This document shows, one piece after another, positions 35,426 through 44,832 of a stretch of 64,000 nt of DNA (the first letter of the stretch is position 1; each line of letters begins with the position of its first letter). Source of the stretch: Desulfobacter sp. (lineage in GTDB: Bacteria; Desulfobacterota; Desulfobacteria; Desulfobacterales; Desulfobacteraceae); assembly GCA_028768545.1 (NCBI GenBank), contig CP054838.1:1605501-1669500 (forward strand). Direction: 5' to 3'. A model generated the notes under the pieces. The model made no database searches. It was not told where the DNA came from and saw nothing but the letters and a program-made list of their open reading frames with translations. The translations under genes and the position numbers were made by a program.

Positions 35426-36409
35426 ATGTTCAATAGGCATGAGCAGGATAAAAAACAGTTTCGGCGGCTCTTTAAGCAAGAGGGGCTTGATCGGTTTGAG
35501 GAACGCTTCCAGGTGCTGGAGGCTTTTTTAAAACTTGAGCACCATGTCAGCGTCCAAGAGATTTCAGAACAGCTTAAGGCGGACGGCACATCCATGTCCG
35601 ATGAGTTCATCGCCCAGAGCATGGAACAGCTGTGCCGGTTTGGGTTCGCCAACCAGGTGAACTTTCACAAGGACAATATCATCCTCTACGAACACCGGCA
35701 TCTCGGGGTGCACCACGACCATATGATCTGTACCAAATGCGGGGCCATACTTGAGTTCAAGGATGAGGCCATAGAGGAGCGACAGAGAAAGCTGGCCCGG
35801 GCTTATGGGTTTCATATGCTTCAGCATAAGATGGAAATTTATGGTCTTTGTTCCAAGTGCATGGCTCTAAGGGAAAAATTGGTTCCCCTTTCCAAGGCCA
35901 AACCCGGAGAACGGTTGATCGTTAAATCCGTGGAAGCCGGCAGAAAAATGCAGTTGAGGATTTCTTCCATGGGGCTCAAGATCGGGGATGTTGTTGAGCT
36001 GGTTTCCAATGGCATTGGCGGTCAGGTGGTGGTGGCCCTGGGAGAAAACCGGCTGGTGATCGGCACGGGCATGGCCGAGAAAATCTGGGGAACCCCCATG
36101 GCAAGGGGGTGCGGGTGCGGGCATACTGACTTTTTAACCTGCCCCAGAAAACGATGCCGTAAAGGGATAGTTAAACTCTGTCAGATGAAAGCAGGTCAGG
36201 AAGGGCGAATTGTCCGGGTGTCCGGGGAAAGTGTTTTAAGACGAAGGCTATTGGAAATGGGCATCAACCGGGGAACCCAGATCTATGTGGAAAAATATGC
36301 CCCGCTCAAGGATCCCCTTGAACTGGTGGTAAAAGGCTATCATATTTCCCTGCGTGTGGAAGAGGCCGGCAATATCCTGGTTGAGGATGTAAGGGTTAGA
36401 GAAAAATAA
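35426..36409 (+). CDS. Fur-FeoA-FeoA fusion protein
   Basis: A 327-residue three-domain fusion. Residues 1-140 are a Fur-family repressor: winged helix (VQEISEQLKADGTSMSDEFI), metal-binding HHDHMICTKCG and a second CSKC. Residues about 145-215 form one FeoA SH3-like domain (MGLKIGDVVELVSNG), then a Cys-rich linker (RGCGCGHTDFLTCPRKRCRK), then a second FeoA domain from about 245 (MGINRGTQIYVEKYAP). FeoA associates with the FeoB iron permease, so regulator and transport partner are one chain here. A longer in-frame start upstream would precede the promoter -10 region and is rejected; GGGGA lies before the ATG at 35426. feoB starts 2 nt after its stop. Confidence 0.88.
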   Translation: MFNRHEQDKKQFRRLFKQEGLDRFEERFQVLEAFLKLEHHVSVQEISEQLKADGTSMSDEFIAQSMEQLCRFGFANQVNFHKDNIILYEHRHLGVHHDHMICTKCGAILEFKDEAIEERQRKLARAYGFHMLQHKMEIYGLCSKCMALREKLVPLSKAKPGERLIVKSVEAGRKMQLRISSMGLKIGDVVELVSNGIGGQVVVALGENRLVIGTGMAEKIWGTPMARGCGCGHTDFLTCPRKRCRKGIVKLCQMKAGQEGRIVRVSGESVLRRRLLEMGINRGTQIYVEKYAPLKDPLELVVKGYHISLRVEEAGNILVEDVRVREK

Positions 36410-36411
36410 GA

Positions 36412-38571
36412 ATGAAAGATGAAATCACCATTGCCCTGGCCGGCAATCCCAACTGCGGCAAGACAACGATTTTTAATAATTTGACCGGAGCCCGGCAGAA
36501 GGTGGGCAATTGGCCCGGGGTCACGGTTGAAAAAAAAGAAGGCCGCCTGAAATACAAGAATCATGAGATCCGGGTGGTTGATCTTCCAGGGACATACAGT
36601 CTTACCCCTTTTTCCATAGAAGAGGTCACGGCAAGGGATTATGTTCTGAACCAGGCGCCTGATATTGTGATCAATATCATTGATGCATCCAACCTTGAAA
36701 GAAGCCTGTTTCTGGCCCTTCAAATCCTTGAGCTGGGACGGCCTGCCTTGTTTGTCCTGAATATGGCAGACATGGCCAAGGCCAAGGGGATCAAGATTGA
36801 TGCCGACCAGCTCTCCGGCCTTTTAAATCTGCCCGTGGTCTTTACCGTGGGAAATAAGAACAAGGGAACCCATGATATTCTTGATGCGGCTGTCAGTGAA
36901 ATTGCGGCCTTTGAATCAGGCAAAACCGCCCGCCGGATAAACTATGGAAAAGAGATTGAAAATTGTATTGAAATGGTCTGTGCTGACCTTGAATCAGAAC
37001 ATGGCGATCCGGTGCGCAACCGCTGGCAGGCCATTAAACTGCTTGAAGATGACAAACTGATCAAAGAAGAGATTCAAGAACGCTCAGGCGCTTCAGAGGC
37101 GCTTGAGACGGCCATGGTCTGCCGGCAGAGGATCTTTGATCTTTATCAGGATGACTTTGAAATCATACTCACCGACGATCGGTACGGGGTGATTGAGGGA
37201 TTGATCAAGGCGACTGTCAGTCTTTCCGCCCAAAAACGGATTGATATGTCCAGAAATATTGACCTGGTGCTCACGGATCGGTTTTTCGGGATACCGGTCT
37301 TTATCTTTTTTATCTGGGCCATGTTTCAGTTGACCTTTTCTCTGGGGGCCTATCCCATGGAATGGATCGAGCACGGGGTGGGACTGCTGTCCGGTTTTCT
37401 GGACCGGATGATGGACCCTTCTTTGTTCAAATCCCTGGTGCTGGACGGAATTGTGGCCGGCATTGGTTCGGTCATTGTTTTTCTGCCCAATATCCTGATT
37501 TTGTTCTTTTGCATCGCCCTGTTTGAGGATACCGGATATATGGCCAGGGCGGCATTTCTCATGGACAGGGTTATGCATACCTCAGGGCTTCATGGAAAAT
37601 CATTTATTCCCATGCTCATGGGATTTGGATGCAATGTGCCGGCCATTATGGCCACCCGGGCCCTTGAAAATCAAAAGGACCGGGTATTGACCATATTAAT
37701 GACTCCCTTTATGTCCTGCTCGGCCCGGCTGCCGGTTTATATTGTATTGGCAGGAACTTTTTTCGCCCACAGGGCCGGCACCATTATTTTCTGCCTCTAT
37801 GCCACAGGTATCCTCCTTGCCATCCTTACCGGCCGGATTTTAAGGGGACTGATGTTTAAAGGAGAGGAAGCCCCCTTTGTCATGGAACTGCCCCCCTATC
37901 GGGTGCCCATGCTCAAAAGTCTGATGATCCACATGTGGGACCGGGGTAAAATGTTTCTCAAGAAGATGGGAGGGGTTATCCTTGTCGGATCCATCATCAT
38001 CTGGGTATTGTCCACCTTTCCGATGCAAACTGAATTTTCAGTGGATTACGATGCCAAAATTGAGACGGCAAGATCCGCATCTCTGGCCAGGACGGCAACC
38101 CTTCAGAATGAAACGGAACGCAGGCAGGCATCTGATGAGCTCGGGCGTGAAATTCAACATATGTTAAACCTCAAAGAACAGGAACGGGTGGCAGGGTCAT
38201 ATATTGGTATGATCGGAAAAACCCTGGAACCGGTTTTTTTACCCATTGGTATTGGGTGGCAGGCCAGTGTGGCCCTGGTCACAGGATTTGTGGCCAAGGA
38301 GGTTGTGGTTTCAACCATGGGGGTGTTGTACGGGGTGGGAAATGATGGAGAAGATGAGCTTTCAAATGCGCTTAAATCGTCGGGAATGACCCCTTTGTCG
38401 GCCTTGTCCATGATGGTTTTTGTGCTTTTGTACGTTCCCTGCTTTGCAACGGTGGTTGCCATTTACAGGGAAGCATCGCCCAAATGGGCCTGGTTCAACG
38501 TGGTCTATACCACCACGGTTGCGTGGGGGATGTCTTTTCTGGTATACCAGACCGGAATGATGCTAAGCTGA
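36412..38571 (+). CDS. feoB: Ferrous iron transport protein B
   Basis: A 719-residue inner-membrane Fe(II) permease with an N-terminal GTPase. G1 is GNPNCGKTTIFN (residues about 9-20), the switch region is NWPGVTVEKKEG, G3 is DLPGTYSL and G4 is NMADMAK. The membrane part starts near 285 and carries the Gate motifs (GCNVPAIMATR and SCSARLPVYIV). Length is slightly short for FeoB but complete. It is tightly coupled to the Fur-FeoA-FeoA gene, so expression is probably iron-controlled by that protein. Confidence 0.94.
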   Translation: MKDEITIALAGNPNCGKTTIFNNLTGARQKVGNWPGVTVEKKEGRLKYKNHEIRVVDLPGTYSLTPFSIEEVTARDYVLNQAPDIVINIIDASNLERSLFLALQILELGRPALFVLNMADMAKAKGIKIDADQLSGLLNLPVVFTVGNKNKGTHDILDAAVSEIAAFESGKTARRINYGKEIENCIEMVCADLESEHGDPVRNRWQAIKLLEDDKLIKEEIQERSGASEALETAMVCRQRIFDLYQDDFEIILTDDRYGVIEGLIKATVSLSAQKRIDMSRNIDLVLTDRFFGIPVFIFFIWAMFQLTFSLGAYPMEWIEHGVGLLSGFLDRMMDPSLFKSLVLDGIVAGIGSVIVFLPNILILFFCIALFEDTGYMARAAFLMDRVMHTSGLHGKSFIPMLMGFGCNVPAIMATRALENQKDRVLTILMTPFMSCSARLPVYIVLAGTFFAHRAGTIIFCLYATGILLAILTGRILRGLMFKGEEAPFVMELPPYRVPMLKSLMIHMWDRGKMFLKKMGGVILVGSIIIWVLSTFPMQTEFSVDYDAKIETARSASLARTATLQNETERRQASDELGREIQHMLNLKEQERVAGSYIGMIGKTLEPVFLPIGIGWQASVALVTGFVAKEVVVSTMGVLYGVGNDGEDELSNALKSSGMTPLSALSMMVFVLLYVPCFATVVAIYREASPKWAWFNVVYTTTVAWGMSFLVYQTGMMLS

Positions 38572-38590
38572 TTTTAGATTGGAGATGTTT

Positions 38591-39046
38591 ATGTGGAGTG
38601 GATGGTCAAGGGCAATATCAAGAATCGTTTTTTTCTTTATCCTGTGGGCAATGGTTTCAGGTTCGGCTTTTGCTGCCGAACGCCTGGCCGTAAAGTCTTC
38701 AATTGCAAACCTCAGGGATGGTGCCGGCACCAAATACAAGGTGCTCTGGCAGGTTGAAAAATACCATCCCTTTATTGTGGTTTCCAAAAAAAAGGACTGG
38801 TATGAGATCAAGGATTTTGAAGGGGATACGGCCTGGGTTCATAAATCTTTACTCGCAAAAATTAATACCGTTATTTCTGTTAAGGAAAAATGTAATGTCA
38901 GGTCAGGACCGGACAAAAAGACCAAGGTGGTTCTCAGGGTTGAACGGGGGGTGCCGTTCAAGGTGCTGAAACGAAAAGGAAACTGGATTCGTGTTGAACA
39001 TGCAGACGGTGAGACCGGCTGGATTTACAAAACGCTTGTCTGGTAA
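38591..39046 (+). CDS. Exported protein with two bacterial SH3 domains
   Basis: A 151-residue protein with a signal peptide (residues 1-29, ending SGSAFA-AERLA) and two SH3b repeats: NLRDGAGTKYKVLWQVEKYH ... GDTAWVHKSLL and NVRSGPDKKTKVVLRVERGV ... GETGWIYKTLV. SH3b domains bind peptidoglycan or protein ligands in the periplasm. GGAG six bases before the third of three candidate starts selects 38591. It follows feoB by 19 nt but is probably unrelated to iron uptake. Confidence 0.82.
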   Translation: MWSGWSRAISRIVFFFILWAMVSGSAFAAERLAVKSSIANLRDGAGTKYKVLWQVEKYHPFIVVSKKKDWYEIKDFEGDTAWVHKSLLAKINTVISVKEKCNVRSGPDKKTKVVLRVERGVPFKVLKRKGNWIRVEHADGETGWIYKTLVW

Positions 39047-39078
39047 TTATAAAATTCATAAGGGATAAGGGTATACAA

Positions 39079-39780
39079 ATGTCGGAACAAGGCGTATCAA
39101 ACGAAAGAAAAAAAGAACTGGAACAGATGGACCCCTTTCAGGAGAGCCTGGTAAAAGGGATGGCCTATGCTTCAAAAAACAAAAAACAGTTGATTTTGAT
39201 TCTGGGTGCTGTCGTGGTGGTCTGTGTGGTTTTCTCAACCATCATGTTCAGCTTTAAACGCTCGGAACTTGAGGCGTCCAATTTGGCGGCCAAGGCCAGA
39301 TCCGAGTATGCAAAAGTCTATGCCCAGGATCAGGATTTCCAAAAAGGGTTTGAGGCGGTCAAGGATGATTTTGATGACCTGCTTGAAGAATATGCCAACA
39401 CCAATGCCGGACGCATGGCCCAGGTGAGTTACGCAAAAATTTGTTTTGATGCCCAAAAATACGATAAGGCCTTTACCCTGTATTCCAACGCCCTGGAGGC
39501 CATGGGCAATGAGGCGGGAATGGGAAATTTTTTGCTTTCAGCCCTTGGAAACCTTTCCCAATTAAAGGGAGAGCCTGAACAGGCAAAATCTTTTTATCTT
39601 AAAATTGAAAAAGGGACATCCTCTCTTTTAAAAGATGAAGCAAGATTTGCCCTGGCCTTGATTTATGAAGCACAGAACGATATGGCATCCAGCCTGAAAA
39701 TGTATGAAAAGATCATCAGGGAAAATGAAGATTCCCTGTACAAAGCCATTGCCCAGGCCAAGGTCGATGGCGGTCAATAG
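39079..39780 (+). CDS. YfgM-like membrane-anchored TPR protein
   Basis: A 233-residue protein with a cytoplasmic N-terminus, one membrane helix near residues 40-58 (QLILILGAVVVVCVVFSTIM) and a periplasmic TPR region (about 75-225; repeats such as AKICFDAQKYDKAFTLYSNA and ALIYEAQNDMASSLKMYEKI). The layout is like YfgM, an ancillary protein of the SecYEG/periplasmic chaperone network. Clear terminator follows 26 bases after the stop. Confidence 0.75.
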   Translation: MSEQGVSNERKKELEQMDPFQESLVKGMAYASKNKKQLILILGAVVVVCVVFSTIMFSFKRSELEASNLAAKARSEYAKVYAQDQDFQKGFEAVKDDFDDLLEEYANTNAGRMAQVSYAKICFDAQKYDKAFTLYSNALEAMGNEAGMGNFLLSALGNLSQLKGEPEQAKSFYLKIEKGTSSLLKDEARFALALIYEAQNDMASSLKMYEKIIRENEDSLYKAIAQAKVDGGQ

Positions 39781-39805
39781 CGATTGAAAAAAAGTGAGTA
39801 CCACT

Positions 39806-39835
39806 AAAAAAGGCTGCCGTTTGGCAGCCTTTTTT
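39806..39835 (+). terminator. Rho-independent terminator
   Basis: Six A, then GGCTGCC (39812-39818), loop GTTT, GGCAGCC (39823-39829), then six T. Works in both directions. It closes the feo/SH3/TPR run. Confidence 0.92.
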
Positions 39836-40022
39836 AGAAAAGGAAAAAAAGATGAAAAAACTAACCGCTGGTTAGTGAGAATTTAAAATGCAAAATCTTG
39901 GCCATTCTTTTAAAAATTCCCTGTTTAAATCTTTAAGTCACTAAAAACAAAATATATTTTTTTTAAAAGCACCGCAATTCTGATTTTTCCCCCTTCTTTT
40001 TTTTTACAAATTGTTCTAAAAG

Positions 40023-40115
40023 TTCAAAAAATTGAACCCCAAAGGGGGCGAGGCTTTTTCCAACCGGCTGATATCCAAATTTTTAAGCGGGTTAGCCGAA
40101 ATTCAAAATTTTGAA
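40023..40115. repeat. Two similar palindromes in the pilR downstream region
   Basis: TTCAAAAAATTGAA (40023-40036) and TTCAAAATTTTGAA (40102-40115), each followed by CCCC, 79 bases apart start to start. The 39836-40134 interval otherwise holds no gene, only a CTAACC-GCT-GGTTAG dyad near 39859. Function unknown; possible protein site or 3'-end structure. Confidence 0.5.
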
Positions 40116-40134
40116 CCCCAGGACTTTTGTATGA

Positions 40135-41526
40135 TTATTTTCCCAGGTTCAATTCCTTGTCCAGATTGAATTTTTTTAATTTCTGGTTGAGGCCGCTTTT
40201 ACCGATGCCTAAAATCTGGGCGGCTTTGGTCTGGACATTGCCTGACATTTTCATGGCCCTTTGGATCATACGCTTTTCCACGGCAGCAAGGGTTTCGGAC
40301 AGGCCTACCCCTTCTGGGATTCCGTCCAATTGCAGGGGGGTGCCAGGGGTATTTCGGATATGGGGGGGGAGATCTGATTTGGCAATGCGGTTTGAGCCTG
40401 AGAGGATCACGGCCCGCTCAATGACATTTTCAAGTTCCCGGACATTGCCTTTCCATTCATGGTCGCAGAGGATTTGTGCAGCCTCCTTGTCTATGCCTGT
40501 GACAGAGGTGCCGGCGGATTCAGGGCCCTGGGTGTACTTTTGAATAAAATGATTGATGAGCAGGGTGATGTCTTCCTGGCGTTCCCTCAACGGCGGCATG
40601 GTGGCCTTGACCACATTGAGGCGGTAGTAAAGATCTTCTCTGAAATTGGATTTTTTCACCTCTTCTTCCAGGTTTTTGTTGGTGGCGGCAATGAGCCTGA
40701 AATTCACCTGGATGGGCTCTGTTCCGCCGACCCGTTCCACAGTCCGTTCCTGAAGCACTCTTAAAAGCTTGACCTGCAGGGGCATGGGCAGTTCCCCGAT
40801 TTCATCCAGGAAAAGGGTGCCCTTGTCAGCCAGTTCAAACCGTCCTTTTTTCATGTTGGCAGCCCCGGTAAAGGCCCCTTTTTCATGTCCGAATAATTCG
40901 CTTTCCAAAAGGGACTCGGCAAAGGCAGAACAATTTACCGCCACCAGGGTCTGGTTTTTTCTCAGGCTGTTGTAATGGATGGACTTGGCCACCAGTTCCT
41001 TGCCAGTGCCGCTTTCTCCTTCGATGAGAACCGAGGCATTGGTGGGTGCGACTTTTTCTATGATTTCATAGAGTTCCTGCATGGGTTTGCTTTTGCCGAT
41101 AATATTGTCAAATTGATACCTGGAGCGGATGGCGTTTCTTAAAATGACATTTTCCTGGACAATCTTATACATGGAAAGGGCCTTGCCGATATGGGCAATG
41201 AGGGCTTCATTTTCAAAGGGCTTTAAGATAAAGGTATAGGCCCCTTTGTGCATGGCTTCTACCGCTTTTTCCACACTGCCGAATGCCGTCATGATAATGA
41301 CGGGCAGGTCGGGCTTGATCTCTTTTATTTTTTCCAATAAGTCTATGCCTGACATGCCGGGCATTTTAACATCGGAAAGAACCAGGTCGATGAGCTGGCT
41401 GTTGAGGATGTCCAAGGCCTCCATACCGCTTGATGCGGTAAATGTCTTGTACCCCTCTTCTGAAAGCACCTCTCCAATGATCATGGGATAGTGCTTTTCA
41501 TCATCAACAATCAATATGTTTTCCAT
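40135..41526 (-). CDS. NtrC-family response regulator (PilR-like)
   Basis: A 463-residue sigma-54 activator with receiver (phospho-Asp in LVLSDVKMPGMSG), AAA+ domain (GESGTGKELVA, EKGAFTGA, GTLFLDEIGELP) and Fis-type DNA-binding end (VQTKAAQILGIGKSGLNQKL). Its gene starts directly after the kinase stop (TAA-ATG) with AAGGAG inside the kinase gene. Divergence of the pair from pilMNOPQ suggests a PilS/PilR role in pilin expression, though no pilin gene or -24/-12 promoter is visible in this window. Confidence 0.9.
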   Translation of the reverse strand: MENILIVDDEKHYPMIIGEVLSEEGYKTFTASSGMEALDILNSQLIDLVLSDVKMPGMSGIDLLEKIKEIKPDLPVIIMTAFGSVEKAVEAMHKGAYTFILKPFENEALIAHIGKALSMYKIVQENVILRNAIRSRYQFDNIIGKSKPMQELYEIIEKVAPTNASVLIEGESGTGKELVAKSIHYNSLRKNQTLVAVNCSAFAESLLESELFGHEKGAFTGAANMKKGRFELADKGTLFLDEIGELPMPLQVKLLRVLQERTVERVGGTEPIQVNFRLIAATNKNLEEEVKKSNFREDLYYRLNVVKATMPPLRERQEDITLLINHFIQKYTQGPESAGTSVTGIDKEAAQILCDHEWKGNVRELENVIERAVILSGSNRIAKSDLPPHIRNTPGTPLQLDGIPEGVGLSETLAAVEKRMIQRAMKMSGNVQTKAAQILGIGKSGLNQKLKKFNLDKELNLGK

Positions 41527-42981
41527 TTATCTTTGCTCCTTGAAATTCTCTTCTTCGGCGGGCAGTGCAATTTCCAGACGGGTCCCGTGGGGGGAGACAT
41601 TGGAAATTTCTAAACTGCCCTGGTGGGCCTCAATGATATTTTTGATGATGCCAAGCCCAAGCCCGGTCCCTGTCTCTTTTGTGGTGAAAAAAGGGGTCCA
41701 TATTTTTTTGATGACTTCCGGGTCTATGCCTTCTCCTGTATCGGTAAAACTGATATGCACCATGCCTGAATCATACCGGGTGGCAATGGTAATGGTACCC
41801 TTTGTTGTCATGGCCTGGAATGCATTGAGGAAAATATTCAAAAATGCCTGATACAGCATTGTCGGGTCTGCCAAAATCAGGGGCAGGTTGTTTTGAAAAT
41901 CCTTTACAATCCTGACATTTTCCTCACGGGCTTTGGGGGATAGGAATACCAGGTTTTTTTCAATGATATCCTCAATGGCGCAAGGTCTTAAATCTGCGAT
42001 TTTAGGTCTGGCAAAATCAAGAAAATCCTTGATGATATGATCCAGCCGGGTGGACTCTTCAACAATGATGTCCGGAATATTGGTGGATGGATCCAGGCGG
42101 CTCATTTTTTTTTTCATCAGTTGGGCACTGCTTTTAATAATGCCCAAGGGGTTTCGTATCTCATGGGAGACCCCGGCCGTCATTTCACCGATGGCAGAGA
42201 GGTGTTCGGCCCGCCTGAGTTTTTCTTCAAGTTTCAGCCGTTCTTCAGCCCTTGTCTGTATAATTTTTTCTCCGTGTTTGACCACAAATCTGAGGATCAG
42301 GAAGAGAACCCCCATGATGATGGCGCAGCTGGCAACAATCAGCCCCTGGAGTTTGAATACCTGCTGGTAATCCTGGGATACATCGCGGATGATTTCAATA
42401 ACCCCGATGACCATCCGGTCTTTGTTGGCCCGGGACAATTGAACCTCCTGGATCAAAGGGGCAAAGGTGACGATTTTGGTTTCTTTGGGAAACCAGAACA
42501 TCAGTTCCAGAAAGCTTCCCTTTTGTATGAGTTTGGAGGTGGCCTCGCTTTTCATGGCCCTTTCATAGTGGACGCCGCCGGCATTTTTTTTGCCGATATA
42601 GCTTTTGTCAAAGCTGTACCCGATAATATTGTCCGTACCATAGATATTGACCATGTCAACGTGGAAGCTGTGGAGGGTGGATTTGACTACGGCATCTAAA
42701 AGCTGGTGTTGTCTTTTTTCCCTTAGTTTGACTTCTCCATGCTTGAAGACCACTGGGGCGACAAACCGCAGAAAAATCTGGTGGTTGAGGTTTTCAACCA
42801 GGAGCCGGTTATACTCTTTGCTTTTTTCAAGCAGAATATTCCGGACCCAGTGTGCATTCAGAGCTGCAATGACAATGGTTGCCGTGAGCATGACAATAAG
42901 ACTTGACACGGTAAAGGCCTTGACAAGAATAAAGGGGCGGGTGCCGGGTGCCGGGTTGGGTTTTGGGGGTAGTTTTTTCAC
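41527..42981 (-). CDS. Sensor histidine kinase (PilS-like or ZraS-like)
   Basis: A 484-residue kinase. Two membrane helices (about residues 18-42 and 213-235) flank a periplasmic sensor of about 170 residues. The HisKA box is GVSHEIRNPLGIIKSSAQLM, followed by the ATPase N box (NIFLNAFQAM), G1 (DTGEGI), and G2 (GTGLGLGII). Start is GTG at 42981 with a poor ribosome-binding site. It precedes and is coupled to its response regulator. Confidence 0.9.
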   Translation of the reverse strand: MKKLPPKPNPAPGTRPFILVKAFTVSSLIVMLTATIVIAALNAHWVRNILLEKSKEYNRLLVENLNHQIFLRFVAPVVFKHGEVKLREKRQHQLLDAVVKSTLHSFHVDMVNIYGTDNIIGYSFDKSYIGKKNAGGVHYERAMKSEATSKLIQKGSFLELMFWFPKETKIVTFAPLIQEVQLSRANKDRMVIGVIEIIRDVSQDYQQVFKLQGLIVASCAIIMGVLFLILRFVVKHGEKIIQTRAEERLKLEEKLRRAEHLSAIGEMTAGVSHEIRNPLGIIKSSAQLMKKKMSRLDPSTNIPDIIVEESTRLDHIIKDFLDFARPKIADLRPCAIEDIIEKNLVFLSPKAREENVRIVKDFQNNLPLILADPTMLYQAFLNIFLNAFQAMTTKGTITIATRYDSGMVHISFTDTGEGIDPEVIKKIWTPFFTTKETGTGLGLGIIKNIIEAHQGSLEISNVSPHGTRLEIALPAEEENFKEQR

Positions 42982-43030
42982 ATTAATAGATAATTTGGGA
43001 AGTTTTTTTCATATTTTATCGGTTTTTTAT

Positions 43031-43079
43031 TTGACAAATCCTTTTTCTATTTGCTATTCAATCCTTTAAAAGAAGGATT
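43031..43079 (+). promoter_or_regulatory. Candidate promoter and hairpin upstream of pilM
   Basis: TTGACA (43031-43036) with TATTCA at an 18-bp spacing, overlapped by an inverted repeat AATCCTT-N6-AAGGATT (43060-43079). A second dyad TCGTAT...ATACGA lies at 43100-43130. No sigma-54 site was found. Confidence 0.4.
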
Positions 43080-43204
43080 ATACTTGACTTTAGGTACATA
43101 TCGTATCAAATTATAGTAATATTAATACGACATAGCAATACAAATTACAAATGTATAATCTTTAGTTCAGGCCATTTAAGATAGCCATTTTAAGGTAGGG
43201 GCGT

Positions 43205-44254
43205 ATGGTATTCGGAAAAAAAGATCATCTTGTCGGCTTAGATATTGGCTCTGCTTTCATTAAAGTGGCTGAACTGAAAATGGGCAAAAAGGGAAACACC
43301 CTTAAAAAGTTTGGTATTGCCCCTGTTCCCAGCGGGGCGATTGATGAAGGCCGAATCGTTGATATGCAAGGCCTTGCCAAGGTTATCCGCTCCTTGTTCA
43401 AGTCCCAGAAAATCAAAGAAAAAAATGTGGCCATCTCAACGGGTGGTCATTCCGTGGTGATCAAAACCATTTCCACACCCAAAATTTCAGACAAAGAACT
43501 GCATAAAACGATTCGGACCGAAGCTGAGCAATATATTCCCTATGATATTGACGATGTGAATATCGATTATCAAATTCTGGGGGAAAGCGAGTTTTCGCCT
43601 GACCAGATGAATGTGCTGTTGGTAGCCGTCAAAAAAGATTTGGTGGCAGAATATATTGAACTGATCCGCATGGCAGGACTGAACCCCTATATTATTGACG
43701 TGGATGCTTTTGCCCTTCAAAATATTTATGAAACCCTGCCAGATGAAAATCCGGAATTTGTGACGCTTCTGGTGGACGTGGGAGCCTCTAAAACCTCATT
43801 GAACATTTTAAAAGACAATCATTCCATGATGATGCGGGATATGATGGCCGGGGGGAATCAAGTCGTTGAAGCCATAAGTGATCGTCTCGGAGTGGATTTT
43901 GATTCAGCTTGCCAAATTCTTCTGGCCGGGGCAAACACGGCTGAGGATGAGGAAACAATCAACGAGATCTGTACAAATATATCCAATCAATGGTGCTCTG
44001 AAATCTGTGAAGTGGTTCATACCTTTGAATCCGGCACCAATGATATCAAACTTGAAAAAATTTTGCTCAGCGGCGGCGGGTTCATGAAGACCTTTGCCCA
44101 AAGCCTGATGTCGGAATTGGATGTACAGGTATCCAATATCAATCCCTTTGGAGGACTTATCATGGACCCCGCACAAATTGATGACCTTGAGGGACTTAAA
44201 CTCCAGGCCCCTATTGTATTGGGGCTTGCCATGAGACGGGTGGATGACAAATGA
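43205..44254 (+). CDS. pilM: Type IV pilus assembly protein PilM
   Basis: A 349-residue actin-like ATPase of the pilus alignment complex at the cytoplasmic face. The fold is visible from the ATP-binding phosphate loops (VGLDIGSAFIKVAELK and TLLVDVGASKTSLNILKD) and the adenosine motif (LLSGGGFMKTFAQSL). AGGGG precedes the ATG. ATGA overlap with pilN shows coupling. Intact, although the secretin encoded at the end of the operon is not. Confidence 0.93.
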   Translation: MVFGKKDHLVGLDIGSAFIKVAELKMGKKGNTLKKFGIAPVPSGAIDEGRIVDMQGLAKVIRSLFKSQKIKEKNVAISTGGHSVVIKTISTPKISDKELHKTIRTEAEQYIPYDIDDVNIDYQILGESEFSPDQMNVLLVAVKKDLVAEYIELIRMAGLNPYIIDVDAFALQNIYETLPDENPEFVTLLVDVGASKTSLNILKDNHSMMMRDMMAGGNQVVEAISDRLGVDFDSACQILLAGANTAEDEETINEICTNISNQWCSEICEVVHTFESGTNDIKLEKILLSGGGFMKTFAQSLMSELDVQVSNINPFGGLIMDPAQIDDLEGLKLQAPIVLGLAMRRVDDK

Positions 44255-44832
44255 TACGGATTAATCTTTTGCCGTTCAGGCTTGCCCGGAAAAAAGAAAA
44301 TGTCCGCCGTCAGGTCTCTGTTTTTCTTCTTTCCCTTCTTTTGATTGTTTTGTCATTGACCTGGTATACCCTTGGCATGGAAAAGGAAATAACCAGTATA
44401 GAAGGGGACACAGCATCTGTAAAGGCCCAGATTCTGCTGTACAAGGAAAAGGCAAATCGGGTGACGGACATTAAGAAAAAGCTTAAAGTACTGAACGAAA
44501 AACTGAAAATTGTGGCCTCACTTCAGACCCGGAAGAACGAACAGCAGATCCTTTTAGAAGAAATGGCAGACCGGGTAGTAAAGACCAGGATGTGGATAGA
44601 AAACCTTAAGGCCGACGGAACAAGCGTTACCGTTCAAGGCATTGCTTTTGACAATCCTACCATTGCCGATTTTATGAGAAATCTTGAAAAATCTCCCCTG
44701 TTTACCTCTGTTGATTTGAAACGGTCCAAGGTCAGGAGCTTTGAAGGGGATGTTGACCTGAAATCATTTGAATTATTGTGCCTGAAAAAGCAAGTCATTC
44801 CAGAAGAACCACCCAAAGAGGGTAAAAACTAA
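44251..44832 (+). CDS. pilN: Type IV pilus assembly protein PilN
   Basis: A 193-residue bitopic inner-membrane protein. The N-terminal motif MIRINLLPFRLARKKE binds PilM; a membrane helix follows (about residues 24-44), then a coiled coil and a ferredoxin-like periplasmic domain. It overlaps pilM by four bases and pilO by one (TAATG). Together with PilO it forms the inner-membrane alignment complex. Confidence 0.92.
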   Translation: MIRINLLPFRLARKKENVRRQVSVFLLSLLLIVLSLTWYTLGMEKEITSIEGDTASVKAQILLYKEKANRVTDIKKKLKVLNEKLKIVASLQTRKNEQQILLEEMADRVVKTRMWIENLKADGTSVTVQGIAFDNPTIADFMRNLEKSPLFTSVDLKRSKVRSFEGDVDLKSFELLCLKKQVIPEEPPKEGKN

